Shown here piece after piece: positions 45,875 to 57,293 of a stretch of 64,000 nucleotides of DNA. Numbering within the stretch: position 1 is the first letter of the stretch; each line of letters starts with the position of its first letter. The translations under genes and the position numbers were made by a program. Below the pieces are notes generated by a model. The model had not been told where the DNA came from. It searched no databases and saw only the letters and a program-made list of their open reading frames with translations. Source of the stretch: Calonectria ilicicola (lineage: Eukaryota; Ascomycota; Sordariomycetes; Hypocreales; Nectriaceae). The stretch lies in the NCBI GenBank assembly GCA_020809705.1, contig CP085828.1, positions 4,588,001 to 4,652,000 on the forward strand, given 5' to 3'.

Positions 45875-47890
45875 TCATAACTTGGCTCCACTGGCCTTCC
45901 TTGCTTGCTTTTCCTTGTCTCTCAATAGTCTTCGCAAAATCTTACCGCTGGGACTCTTTGGAATAATGTCGATAAATTCGATTCCGCCCTTGAGCCACTT
46001 GTGTCTAGCTTTGTGGTCCTCGACGTGCTTATTAATGGCCTTCACCACATCATCATCCGACAAATTCTTCGTCTCCGGAGACCTCACTACAAATGCCTTG
46101 GGCAGTTCACCAGCGCGGTCATCTGGTACTTGAATGACGGCGCAGTCGGAGACATATGAGTGAGAGAGAAGGTGTGCCTCAAGCTCAGCCGGAGCGACTT
46201 GGTGACCCTGTTCACGGTTTGTTAGCATTCTCTATAAATTCAAACTGAGCTTTGAGAGGTCTTGCCTTGACTTTAATCAGCTCCTTGATACGGTCGACGA
46301 TGAAAAAGTGCTCGTTTCCTGAGTCTGCTTTTGTCACGATAACCTCATCGCCAGTGCGCATCCAGCGGCCATCCTCGTGCCAGACAAATGTCTCAGCGTT
46401 CGCCTTTTCATTGTTGAGGTATCCCAAGACCACCGAAGGGCTTTGTACCAGCAGTTCACCAGGTTTGTTGTACTCGGTGATTTCGTTGCCATCGATATCA
46501 ACAACCTTGGCCTTGACCCACGGGAGAAGTGAACCCACAGAGCCAGTAAAAATATCCCTTTCGCTCGTCGAAGTCACCACGGTCGAGGTCTCTGTTAATC
46601 CTGTGTCTTGAGTTAGTAAATAGGGAAATTGTAGTCACTTTTTTTTCTTGTCTCACCATAGCCCTGGCCAATGCGCCATTTGGGATACCTCTTCAAGAGA
46701 GCATTAATGGGCTCGCTTCCTAGTGGCGCGGCGCCTGTGTAGACAAATCGAACACTGCTCAAGTCATGTTTGCTGCACTCTTCCTCATTCGATAGCATCT
46801 GGACAAGAATCGGGGGCACGACGCTAATCTGTTCAATCTTGAACCGAGCCACGGCACCTAAAAACTTCCTGAGGTCAAAGCGCGGTAGCACAATTATTTC
46901 ATCGCCTCGATATGTGCCGACATGTGTCACTGGGACAAGACCGTAAATATGGCTGAATGGCAACACGCCGAGCATAACTTGTGTTTGGAGGCCGTTTGCC
47001 TTTCTTGCAACTTCATCGTATGTCCGCTTTTGGATGATATTCGCAATGACGTTATGGTGGGAGATTTTTACTGCTTTCTACAGGGTAACAATAAGCGAGT
47101 GTCAGCTAAAAATTGGGAGTGGTTTGGCTCACGGGTAACCCAGAGGTGCCACTTGAGTAGCAAAGATAAGCGACTTGCCGGGCACCCTGGCCGGGGGTCC
47201 ATTTCAATGGCTTCAGCGGGCTCAGACTCTTTCCTTGGTTAATTAAATCGTCTACTGTCTTGAATGGCACATCTTTCTCAAAACCTGGAATTGGGAGGAG
47301 AAAGATTCGTTCACGCGGGATGCCGACCGCGTCGGTAGCTTTCAGAGTGGTGTCTAATAATGGAATACACGTAAAGACGGCGAGGGCACCAGAGGAGCGG
47401 AGTTGATGTTCAAGCTCCACGGCAGAGTAGGCGGCGCTGGCGGGCGTGACAATGCCATTGAGTCGGTGAACGGCATGCGTGAAAGGAACATAGTCGATCT
47501 ACGCATAAACAATTAGCGGGAGCTAAGAGCGACCAAGCAAGGTGGCGGCGGACCGTGTTGAAGGAGAACAAGGCAACGACCTTGTCCCACTCGGTGCCGT
47601 CATGAGGATCGAAGTTCAATTCGTGTCCGATTGCGCGCGCCAGATACTCTTCACGCTGGACGACCTCGAGGGCCGAGTACGTCTTGCCTGTGAGGCCACA
47701 GGTGTACGGGCTTCGCGACTTTGCGAGAGGAAAGCGACCGTAGGCTTCATTACTCATAAACTCGGCGATGGAAATGGAGTCCGGTGGATCTGCAGCCCAG
47801 GAGTCAGTGCCTAAAGCCGGGAGCTGGGAAACGAGCAGACTACGCACCAAGGGGCAACTGGGGAACCCATGCTGGCGAGGTGAAGACCAT
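45875..47890 (-). CDS. peroxisomal acyl/aryl-CoA ligase (4-coumarate:CoA ligase-like)
   Basis: Five or so exons, about 560 residues, ATP-dependent CoA ligase of the ANL superfamily. The short first exon (MVFTSPAWVPQLPL, start 47890) splices to DPPDSISIAEFMSNEAYGRF. The P-loop-like motif is YSSGTSGLPK (across an intron), then GQGYGLTE, TGD (RWMRTGDE), IVDRIKELIKVKGHQVAP and the catalytic lysine segment PKSPSGKILRR. The C-terminal tripeptide AKL is a PTS1 signal, so the enzyme should be peroxisomal, as in fungal phenylacetyl-CoA ligases and other 4CL-like proteins. It would activate an aryl or fatty acid for peroxisomal beta-oxidation or side-chain transfer. Neighbours (SDR, secreted esterase, permease) fit a carboxylic-acid utilisation role. 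Confidence 0.9.
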
Positions 47891-48618
47891 TGTGAAGGCA
47901 GCGCACAGTCAAAACACGGTCACGGTCAGTGATGATGATGTAGGAGCATGTCACCCCGAGACAGACGAACTCGCCAGCTCTTGTACCCCGTTCGCCCCGC
48001 GGTGGGCGTCTCGCGCCGAGCCTCGGCTCTGTATTCCCCGGATGCTCATTTGTTGATCCCCCAGGTTCACAGCAACGGGTGGGCCATTGACTTCAAGCCT
48101 CGTCCTCTCCACACTCTGTGAATCTGGGGCCGCTCAGGCGTGTGCCGGCTAGCGATGCCGGGAGCGGGCTCTAGTAGGCCCTAGCGGAGGGCGGTCTGCT
48201 GTGTACAGTGGCCTCTTGGGTGCCCTCCTCCCATCATATAGCCGTTTCCCAGCCACCAACAGAAAGCTGACCCGTCCCCACTTGTCGGAAATATCTCCGC
48301 CAGTAATTCTTTGTGCATTCATCCTCCAACTCTCAACCTCAAAGGCGGGGTAACGTGTTCGTGCATGTCGGATGAATCCACCCGTCCGACCAATCACACG
48401 CAACATGGACCTCGGAGAGGATGGCGACAGGGAGATAAGCTGTGGGCAGGGTACACAAGGACAAACTCTGAATCAATCGAGGCCTTGGAGTCTAGTCTAT
48501 CTTTGGTATTGTCTCGTGCTTCCTTTTAAGCCGCGGGAAATTTTCTCAAGTCAGCCCCCACAGGGTCCTCACAAGGTTTCCATTGGGGAACTTATAAGGG
48601 CAAGGCAACTCGTCTATC
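47891..48618. other. intergenic, promoter of CoA ligase
   Basis: 728 bp without recognised exons. It contains the ligase promoter and the 3' flank of the permease. Confidence 0.5.
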
Positions 48619-50419
48619 CTACAGTGTGTACTTAAAAGCAGGATGCCTGTGGCCGAGATCGCTAATGTTTCCCTGAACCAACCTGTCGTCGCGGTCCCCA
48701 CGCTCGCGCTTGGTATTTTCCCACCGGCAGTAAATCATTTGTGCGCAAACTGTAATGAAGCACATGACAAGCGCCCCCAAGCTCACGGCGTGTCCAAGGG
48801 TGTATTTCGGTCTGCAACAGGTCAGAGTCACATCCACAATAAATAGTCTGTAGATTTCCTCACGCGTCTTGGCTCCGGTAGATGAAGGAAGCCGGAAACG
48901 CGGCACAATTTGCAATCGCGATTTGAGCACCGACACCGGTAGCTCTCACATAATGCGGTGCCAAGTTATTCGAAAGCCAACCCTAGTTAAATCAGCCCCC
49001 ATTTTACTTATCGCATAGTATGAGTACGGAGCAGTCAACGTACCATAATCATCGCAGAGCCTGGAAAAACCCCCACTGCAACCAAGAAGGTTCCTCCATA
49101 TCGCACAGCACTCTTTTCGGCGACAAGCAGCATAATGTATCCACCTGCAGCCAGGACATTGCCTGCCGCTAGGATCGGGCCTCTTGCCTTGATTTTATCG
49201 GACATGACTGACGTTCCGAGCACTGCGAAGAAGGCAGCCATGTTTGGTGGAACCGTAAATAACTGTGCCACCGTCGCATGATATCCGAGACCGCTAATAA
49301 TGCTTGGCAAGAAAAGCGAAAAACTCTGTCGGGCAGCAATGTTAATTTAAGTCCATTTAAATTCTGTTGGTGAGCTTACATAGAGAGGAATAAGAAGAAA
49401 TAGCCATGCAATAGCACAGAAATAAGTCTGTGGCGCTGCAAATGCCATCTTCACCCAATGCCATCGGAAGTGTTCGTCGTTGACATCCTGGTTTGTCGAA
49501 GCACCATGAGAGTCTTCTGTGAGGCGGATCATGGTAATCAACTTTTCCTCTTCTGTTAAAAATTTTGCGTCAGCTGGGGTGTTGGGCATGAAAAAGAAGC
49601 AAGTGGCCCCGAAAAGCGTTGTAATGATGCCCTCAACTGTATACCTATTAGTCCTGTGACTGTGCCCAACTAGCTTCTGTAGACAGCGATCACTTACTGA
49701 AAAAAATCCAAGGCCATTTATTGTATCCACCGTATTCAATCTTTGCAAGCCCTGTTGCCAAGAGCCCGCCAAATGCACCAGAAAGTGGTGCAGCACAATA
49801 AAACAGACCAATGCGAAAAAGCATTTGGTGCCGGCGGTAAAACATGGCCAGATACACCAAGATACCCCCCAAAAGCCCGCCCTCAAAGGCTCCAAGTAGG
49901 AAGCGGCAGACAACGAGGCCTGCAAATGACTTGGTAAATCCCATAAAGGTGCACACAACACCCCAAGATGTGATCAGTGTTGGGAGGTAAATGCCTGCTT
50001 TTACATGTTTGACCACCCAATTGCCAGGCACATCAACCAAAATGTATGGAATAAAAAACACCAGAAGAACGATGTTGAATTTATTCCCTTTCGCGATTCC
50101 AAGATCTTCAGTAAGACCATCAATTTTGGCGTTGCCAATATTGCTTCTGTCAATAAATGCCAAAAGCCTAGCAGTGTTAGTAAACATGGTTGCGTAGTTG
50201 TGTAAATAAACCATACCATATTCCAAAAAGCCATGACATAATGTGCAAATCAAGCTTTCTATCTATTGCATCTTCAGTTTCGGGATTTATTTCAGAGTGT
50301 GTTTGCTGACGGCGCAATTCTTCGATATGGCTCTGGGCTGGTTTCCCGAGCTCAATATCAGAGGCGCCATCAGGAATAGGGCCCTTTGCCTCCATGTCGG
50401 TCTGGCCACGAGAAGCCAT
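48619..50419 (-). CDS. MFS permease of the Dal5/Tna1 (anion:cation symporter) type
   Basis: Several exons, about 480-500 residues, twelve helices. Cytosolic N-terminus MASRGQTDMEAKGPIPDG, then DRKLDLHIMSW before helix 1, then LAFIDRSNIGNAKIDGL, the family hallmark after helix 1 (DRSNIGNA). Further marks are VPGNWVVKHVK, GFLxGxFEGG-type LLGAFEGGLLGG, YYRRHQ-like FYRRHQMLFRIG, and MPNTPADAKFLTEEEK in the central loop. The last exons encode GWLSNNLAPHYVRATGVG and the cytosolic tail. Fungal members import allantoate, nicotinate, pantothenate and similar organic anions; the substrate is unknown. Start at 50419 is chosen by the ATG and conserved N-terminal region. It may deliver the acid activated by the adjacent CoA ligase. 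Confidence 0.9.
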
Positions 50420-51437
50420 GGTGTAAGAAAAGCTCAATGGCGAACAGTGTTCAATCTCCAGGCTATAAGGAATGATGAGATGGTGGTGAAATAAACTTGC
50501 TCAGATTATTATATTAAGCATTGGACTTTACCTTATTTATAGAATATTCGCAAGAATCATACTATGATTTACCCCGCGATCCCATATGGAGGATTTCATA
50601 GGGAAATGCGGGGAAGTCAACAAAAACCGACGATTCAATCGGCTTCTACGCGGGGAGACGCCGAATAAGCTGGCAATTTCGAAAGGGCTGACCCGAAGAG
50701 AGGGTTACAGTGACGCTAGCGATACGGAAAATGATCGCTCGCTCGCTCCTACGCTAATGCGAGTTGCTGAATTGAAAGGATGAACAGGTATGGATGTATT
50801 TTTATGGGCCCTGATCAGAAGTCTAAGCATAGGAATTTCGAGTTTTAAATTATAGAGGCCCAAATAACACGGGAGTTATCTCTCTTACTCTACCTTTTCT
50901 AAGCCTAGAAAACTACCTGACCGGGCAGTGTAATTTGAGCCAAAATTTTATGTGGTGCCATATTTCGGGAGGAGATTCACTATGGTTCAACCTTTGGGCT
51001 TTATGGGGTAGATGCAGTCGATTCATACACACTTTTTACTCATATGAATGGAAATCGTTCCATACTTGAGGGGTTGTGTTTACTTGCACGTCCTCTTGTC
51101 AGTACAATGCCACTATTCGTGCTTCTTGACAAGGTTCATATCAAGCAAGTTGGTGGTTGCAAGAAAATTAAGCTTCGATAGGGGACCAAACAGGATCGCT
51201 CGATAATCGGAAATCACGGCATTGGCGGAAATAGCTGTTTCTTGGATCGACTTTCGGGATCTTTCCGCCAAAATCGGCTCCACCGGCTCCGCGGGCTCCG
51301 CGCGAACTTTTCCAGGTCAGGATCTAAAGTAACATATAAAATGCTTACGGTTCCTTTTGACGCATCTATTGGTTTTGCATTTTAAATCATATCCAACCAA
51401 TTGATTCGTTCCCTCGTACTCTTCAATACTGTCCATC
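50420..51437. promoter_or_regulatory. divergent promoter region, permease and VOC gene
   Basis: 1.0 kb between start codons facing apart. No exon recognised. At about 51278-51303 a GC-rich run repeats GGCTCC three times at 9-bp steps (CGGCTCCACCGGCTCCGCGG), 135-160 bp upstream of the VOC start; this could be a regulator site or simple low-complexity sequence. Confidence 0.4.
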
Positions 51438-52003
51438 ATGGCTGAACAGGCAGGTATTCTGAATTTTAAGATCGAAGTAAACTTTGCTAAGCCATTTCCT
51501 AGGCTACCCCGAATCACATCTTCAATCATGTCGCATTGTGTGTCCCTGACATTGAGGCTGTAATTGATTGGTACGGCAAAGTATTTGGATTCAAATTAGT
51601 GGGTGCAATTAGACACGTCAAGCGTTCAGAACAGCCCGACGCAAGGGCCTTTACCATCTATCCAGCATCCCTCCAGGAGTTCAAGTCGGCATGGCTCGTA
51701 ACAGGGAATGGTATCGGATATGAAGTCTTTCAATTTATCGATCCAAAGACAGAGCCTCAAGCCGAGGGCTTTCACTATCAAAAAGCAGGGTTCTTTCACA
51801 TTTGCGTCACCTCCCCAGATCCCGATGTGCTGGCGGACAAGGTGGAAAGCAATGGAGGGAAGCGAGTGGGGAAGACCATCAGTACCCCAAACAATGGACC
51901 GAAGTTTTTATACACTCAAGATCCATGGGGAAACGTTGTGGAGGTTATGAGTATCAGCTTTGAACAGCTTGCCTATACAACGGCTGCTTTGGCGGCAAAG
52001 TAA
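51438..52003 (+). CDS. glyoxalase/VOC-fold metalloenzyme
   Basis: Two exons, 170 residues. Exon 1 encodes only MAEQ; the intron 51450-51502 keeps frame only with a GC donor (CAG|GCAGGT, branch GCTAAG), giving MAEQATPNHIFNHVALCVPD. This is the second clear GC-AG intron in the window. The VOC (vicinal oxygen chelate) fold is indicated by NHVALCVPDIEAVIDWYGKV (first metal histidine), FFHICV (second histidine) and DPWGNVVEVMS (metal glutamate). A single VOC module of this length could be a glyoxalase-like lyase, dioxygenase or resistance protein; the reaction cannot be set from sequence. Probably cytosolic. Confidence 0.88.
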
Positions 52004-52322
52004 TTTCTGGCATTTTAATCAGGGAGGAGTTATTTGTATGCAATCTAGGTTGAGACATCGGGCGTGCGTACGAGAGAGCTCTCCTGAATTGATGAACTGA
52101 ATCCTTTATTAAGGCGGCTTTTACGCTCGAGCATTTGGATTCGTAGTATGGTTAGGTCGAACGAGAAGGATGAGACCTGGTGACGGAAATAAATTGGCAG
52201 TTGATACGACAAGCTCAAGGTTTAGCGGGACACATTAAATATCACCAGAAATTTGACCTAGAAATAAATGTCATTAAATAAAGTTCTTTTTTCTATTCTT
52301 CTCTATTATTCAAGTCTATTAT
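52004..52322. other. convergent intergenic region
   Basis: The VOC gene (+) and the aldo-keto reductase gene (-) converge; AT-rich 3' flanks only. Confidence 0.5.
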
Positions 52323-53608
52323 TTATTTCTGCTTGACCTGGTACTTGGCATCCTTCTCCTTCTCGTCGCTGAACACGTTAATGTCCCACTTGGGGTTGTC
52401 TATATCCAGTAATTAGTCTAGTTCGGTTTGAATGGTCTTGTGTGCACGTTAGAAACTTACAAGTGGTAGGGATGTTGAAGCGAGAAGGCTCCTCGCCAAG
52501 CTTGTTGAGAGCAGCAATAGCCTCGTCATCAAGCTCAACCTCCTGGAAGTTCTCGCGAATGCGCGAGGCAGTAACGGACTTGGGGATGACGGTGTGGCCG
52601 CCAATCTGGGACCAGGCCAGAATAACCTGAGCACCGGTGACGGTCTTGCCCTGAGCAGCGGACAGGCGCTCAGCGATGGCCTTGACCTCGGGAATAGAGA
52701 CCAGCAGAGGAAGACCCTGCGAGTTGTTGCCAAAGGCGGAGTAGGCAGTGAGGATAATCTTCTTCTCGGCGAGGTACTTGACGAGGGGGAGGTTGGGGAG
52801 ACGAGGGTGGCGCTCGACCTGGTTCACGGCGGGGACGACGCCAGTCTCGGCGATGATGGTCTCGAGCTGCAAGGTGCGGGGTCAGATTGATGTTCAGGAG
52901 AGTGAGGGGATTGGAAATAACTGCAATGGATATAACTTACGTGCTCAATGGAGAAGTTGGAGACACCGACGGATCGGGTCTTGGTCTTGGGCAGCTCAGT
53001 AACGGCTGCATAATTGATCAGTATGTGTCACATTAACTGGAGCAGGAGAGAGCAAGGGCATACCCTTCCAGGTGGCGCTGATGGAGACGTTGGGGTTGAT
53101 CTCGACGGAGTTGTTGTCCTCGGCGGTTCGGGGGAACAGCTCGTTGCCGGGCTTGAAGGCAACGGGCCAGTGAATGAGGTAAAGCTATAAAAGCAGGTAA
53201 ATTAGCTCTGGGTTCCGACGCTATGGTCCGACAGGACCGCATTTCACATGTCGCGTCGTTTCATCAGGGAAAATCGCTTACGTCAAGGTAGTCAAGGCCA
53301 AGCTCCTCGAGGGTCTCGTCGAGAGCAGCCTCAACCTTCTCGGGCTCGTGGTTGTTGTTCCAGAGCTTGGAGGTGACGAAGATGTCCTCTCGCTTCAGGC
53401 CGGGGACCTCGGCGAGGGCCTTCTTGATGCCCTCACCAACTTCGCGCTGGTTCTGGTAGATCTTGGCAAGATCGAGGTGGCGGTAGCCGGCCTTGAGAGC
53501 CTCGTAGACACCAGCACCGACCTCACCGGGGGCGGACTGCCAGGTGCCGTATCCCAGGAGGGGGATCTTGTGGCCGGAGTTGAGGGTGGCGGTTCGTCCG
53601 AAAGACAT
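52323..53608 (-). CDS. aldo-keto reductase, GLD1/GCY1-like NADP glycerol dehydrogenase
   Basis: Several exons, about 325 residues, (alpha/beta)8 aldo-keto reductase. N-terminal [20 protein letters not shown]; catalytic tetrad visible as D and Y in DLAKIYQN, K in VTSKLWNN, and H in YLIHWP (exon 2). Further marks are VGVSNFS, NQVERHP and [10 protein letters not shown] (NADPH phosphate-binding loop). The C-terminus ([16 protein letters not shown]) ends at 52323. The set of motifs and the SATWK/AVTEL arrangement match fungal glycerol dehydrogenases of the GldB/Gcy1 group, which make glycerol or reduce small aldehydes and sugars in the cytosol. High GC codon use and clean exon structure suggest a well-expressed housekeeping gene, unlike the more AT-rich genes on the left of the window. 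Confidence 0.93.
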
Positions 53609-54769
53609 GGTTGCGATTATGTGATTGAGAAGGGAATTGAGAGGGTTTGAGTTGGGTATAGAGAAAGAAGGAAGAGAGAAGAAGAAATATCACCGACGAG
53701 AAGGGGGAACGCCAGTGATTGTTATAATTGTCGCATGGGCCCACAAGAAGCTCGGCGAGATGTATAGGGAGTAGCTTCGTCGCAGCAGACTCCACTAGCG
53801 GTTGTCGGACGTGGCTACAGACGAATCGACGAGCTGCATGAATGTCATTGCGAGCTAGGCGTGGATTAATAATTGTAACAACCTTGTTGTCTGGCTCCCT
53901 TGATGGGTGAGTCCATCCACATGTCCATCCACTACCGCTACCGCGTCGCGAGTTGTGCCCCTCCCCCTCCCCCACCAAAGGAGGGGTAACCAGGAGGAGC
54001 GCCACTAGCAAATTGTGGATCCTGGAATGCCAGAGAATGGCTGCTGAGGGGACATTGTTGGTGTGTTGAAAGGGTTACTGAGTTGATTGAATGAAGTGTG
54101 CTTATTTTCAAAGGAGAATAAGACTTGACTTGGAGAATTTGGAGTCAGACAGTATTCCCCGCAACATCCCACATTGGTCAAAAGGTCTTTGTGGTCGTAA
54201 AAAAGCTCCTCCAAACCAAGCAAGAGAGCCTCCATATCCGCACGAATGAGGTCATTGCCCCGTTGAATGAGCTAAAAGCTACCGACGCGATTAGCGCCCC
54301 ATTTAGCATTCAACTTGGCAGCTTTCCCGGCATTCGGTCGCGAACTGATGTCGACATTCGAAAACGAGCTTTGAGGACCCGCTGTCGCCATGTGTCATGC
54401 GTCTAGACTCTAAGATTCCAATTGGGTTCGGAAAATCACCACCATCATCTATCTACCTTCCAGATTTTGCCACACCTTCTCGTCAACCTCCTCTTTCCTA
54501 ATGCTGAGAATAGGATAAATAAGCATGCATCTCACGTAGATGGCGTTGATGAGATCGCAATGTCATGGAGCAGCTGGAATCAATTTGAGCATCGGGGTAA
54601 AAGAATACCCGGCATGTGGTGCAAAATTCTACTTTATAACAGAGAAAAGATCATACAATATTGTTCATTTTATTCTTTATTCGTGGGACATTTCTCTGTC
54701 GGTCTTCATCATGTGCCATATTTTTGGCCACCCGCCTATTTGGGCAATTAAATGCAGACAGTGAAACAT
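53609..54769. other. intergenic, promoter of aldo-keto reductase
   Basis: 1.16 kb without a recognised exon. It includes the CT-rich leader upstream of 53609 (many TTC/TCT runs on the minus strand, typical of strongly expressed fungal genes) and the 3' flank of the next regulator. Confidence 0.5.
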
Positions 54770-56828
54770 TCATGCAGGGGCCTGATTGTTTCGGAGCACA
54801 AGTTGAGACAAGAGCCTGTTGGACAAACAGTGGGGGTTGTCTCGATCAAACTTGGCATCTCGGCGAGTTAATAAATATGCCTCTACAAGTTATGTTAGAC
54901 CTTGAAAAATACCCCAAATCCACAACAACAATGGACAACTTACCATATTTGAGGACATTCTCACGCATCTTCAACATAGCCCGATCCGCGTTGGGGTCAT
55001 CATTCAGAAGATGAATATGAAGACTTTCCCACTTTTTGAAGTCTGGTAGCTTCTGAGAAGTGCTCTGGAATAAACCAATAACAACTCCAGCCGAAGTTAA
55101 TTCCATCTCCTCGCAAATTTTAGTCGCCGCCATGGGATCTAATTCGCAGTGACAATCGAATTGTATGTTTTCCCACACCAATAGGAGAATTATAGATAGT
55201 ATGAAGATTATGGACCAACCTTGCAATCGATCTCCGCGGTATGCTTCATCATAAAGATGCGCAAGCTTTTCAAGGATATCTTTATGCAGATCACGCCACA
55301 TGCTATCCAAGGCATGTTTAATACTCAAGTCAATCAAGGCCGGAGCTATCGTGTATCCTGGCGGAAAAGAATCGTTGGTGTCAGCTTGTCTATCATGGCT
55401 CTCTGAAAGACTCTCTCTTTCCATTACGGTGGCCTTCTTTGACAAACTATATGCAACCACCAACTTGAGCGCTTTTCGGACAGCAGGAGACTTGTTTGTG
55501 CTGTAGAAGCCATATATCATCTCTAAAGTCTCCGCAATGAAAGGGATGCTTTTGAATTCGCCAACGACGAATTTCGGGGAAAAGAAGTCGACGTGTTTTT
55601 CAACATATTCATCGAGAACCTCCGTTCTTAAACCTTCAGAACTAACATCTAGCTTGTCCGCCACAACTTTGGGTAGCGTAGAGCCTGGTCGTTCAGATGA
55701 TTCCTCTTGATTAAAGGTATTGTCTTGACCTGTAACGTAGACATGACGAACCATGAGGGGAAATACAAGATCATATCCATGCCCTACCCGTATGAGATAT
55801 TCATGCTGTGAAAACCCCACGATAGTATGAGTTGGTAAGATACAGCGCTTTAGATATTCCCAGTCATGATCCCAAACTTTCAGGAAATGGCCAAGATCTC
55901 CAATACCCAGTCGAGTGCACGGAACAGGCATCTCCTGTGTACGACGAACTTGGCAGCCAATGCATGGATCGCCCTTATCACAGGTCTTGTTTAGAAACCT
56001 ACATCGCAGGCAACGCCATGCTTTTCTAACCTCAGAGGCTTGCCTTTTTTGTCCAGGTGTATACGGTCGTTTCCGTCTACCAACAACCTTCGCTGACTTT
56101 GGAGATCCAGACCCATTATTAAGAATGTTTTTGTAGCTTACTTTGGCGGGCTTCCTGTCTTTTTTTCTAGATCTTGGGGGGTAGGATTCGCCACTTGCAT
56201 CGCTGCCAAAAGACGCTGGAGAAACCTGTCGCTCTCTGCCAGCACCAGGTTCGCTGTTAGAACTTTCAAGAATTGGGGACATGGTTTCATAACCGGCAAA
56301 GCTTCCGAGGTCGTCAGAACTAAAGTGGTTGAATGTAGTAGATTGGCCGAACAAAGGAGTGCTATATTGATCGTCATGGCCACCAGAGGGCGTGAAAAGT
56401 GAGGAATCACCATCGTTCAGGTTCGGCGACAGATAGTTAGGTCCCGCCTGGGCGTTGAAGGGAAGTGTGGAATTGGAACCGGTGGTCGGCACCGACTGTC
56501 CAAGGGGAGAAATGATGTTACTTTGGATATTGGACCAGTCAAGCGGATCGAAAACGGAATGGCTCATTAACGCCCATGAATGGGCGGTCTCAAGCTCGGT
56601 GGGCAACCGGGCTGGCGTATCTTGGTTTGGAAGATAATGAAGCTGGTGCATTAGAGCCTGAGGAAATCCATAGTCACCCTGGTTCACCCCAGTCGCATGG
56701 TCGAATTGACTCCAACTAGAGGCTTGCGATTGGACGAAATAGCGCCCGGAAAAGCACTCGGACCCAGAGCCAACATTCTCAGATTGAAGTGGCCAAGTAT
56801 CGTTGTCGTTGCCGTCAGGTAATTCCAT
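54770..56828 (-). CDS. Zn2Cys6-like transcription factor (zinc cluster in middle)
   Basis: Two exons, about 670 residues. The first 240 residues are Ser/Asn/Gly-rich and probably unstructured, followed by KKDRKPAKVSYKNIL and a basic patch (KRPYTPGQKRQASEVRKAWR). The zinc cluster CLRCRFLNKTC plus CIGCQVRRTQEMPVPC (about 265-295) has the last spacing extended to ten residues, an atypical Zn2Cys6. The C-terminal half is helical with no recognised domain. An intron (about 54894-54950, donor GTAAGT, acceptor AACTTGTAG) adds a last exon YEAYLLTRRDAKFDRDN... to 54770. This type is seen in many Eurotiales genomes near signalling or NLR loci, but I cannot name a target. Nuclear by inference. Confidence 0.8.
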
Positions 56829-57293
56829 GATGAGAATCGGAAACAGACACGTTGGATGTAGCGGGTCGAAGCTTTGGCCCTGTTCAGGACCGCAAGTCAG
56901 TGTCCTAGTTCCCTATTCCCCATACACATGCACCATACCTCTTGGCTGTCACACAGTCTATGAATAGTTGGCAATGTGAAGTGGAGATATTGACAGGAGC
57001 AATTTTCGCCTTGGTTGCCTTGCCGAGCCCAACCACAGTGCCAACGACGAGGAGGTGGCGCCCTAAGGAATCCGATAAGGCAGAATTCAAGTGACCAGGG
57101 TTGTTCAGCTCGTCGTCTAGTGGTATCGATTCGGGACTAGTCTGTCCGACATACTACCGCGAGGCTGGAGAAAAAGAAAGGCATAATGAGGCGGTGCAAG
57201 TCCAAATAGACTGACTCAAAATTCGCCACTGACCATGAGCGATTTGCATTACATCAAAAATTATAGTACAATACATGAGAATTAGAATATTAT
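56829..57293. other. intergenic between two minus-strand regulators
   Basis: Promoter of the first regulator and 3' flank of the second; no exon recognised. Confidence 0.5.

Noticed and set aside
51278..51303. GGCTCC triple repeat as a regulatory array
   Set aside because: Short GC-rich simple repeat; three copies are too few to argue for function.
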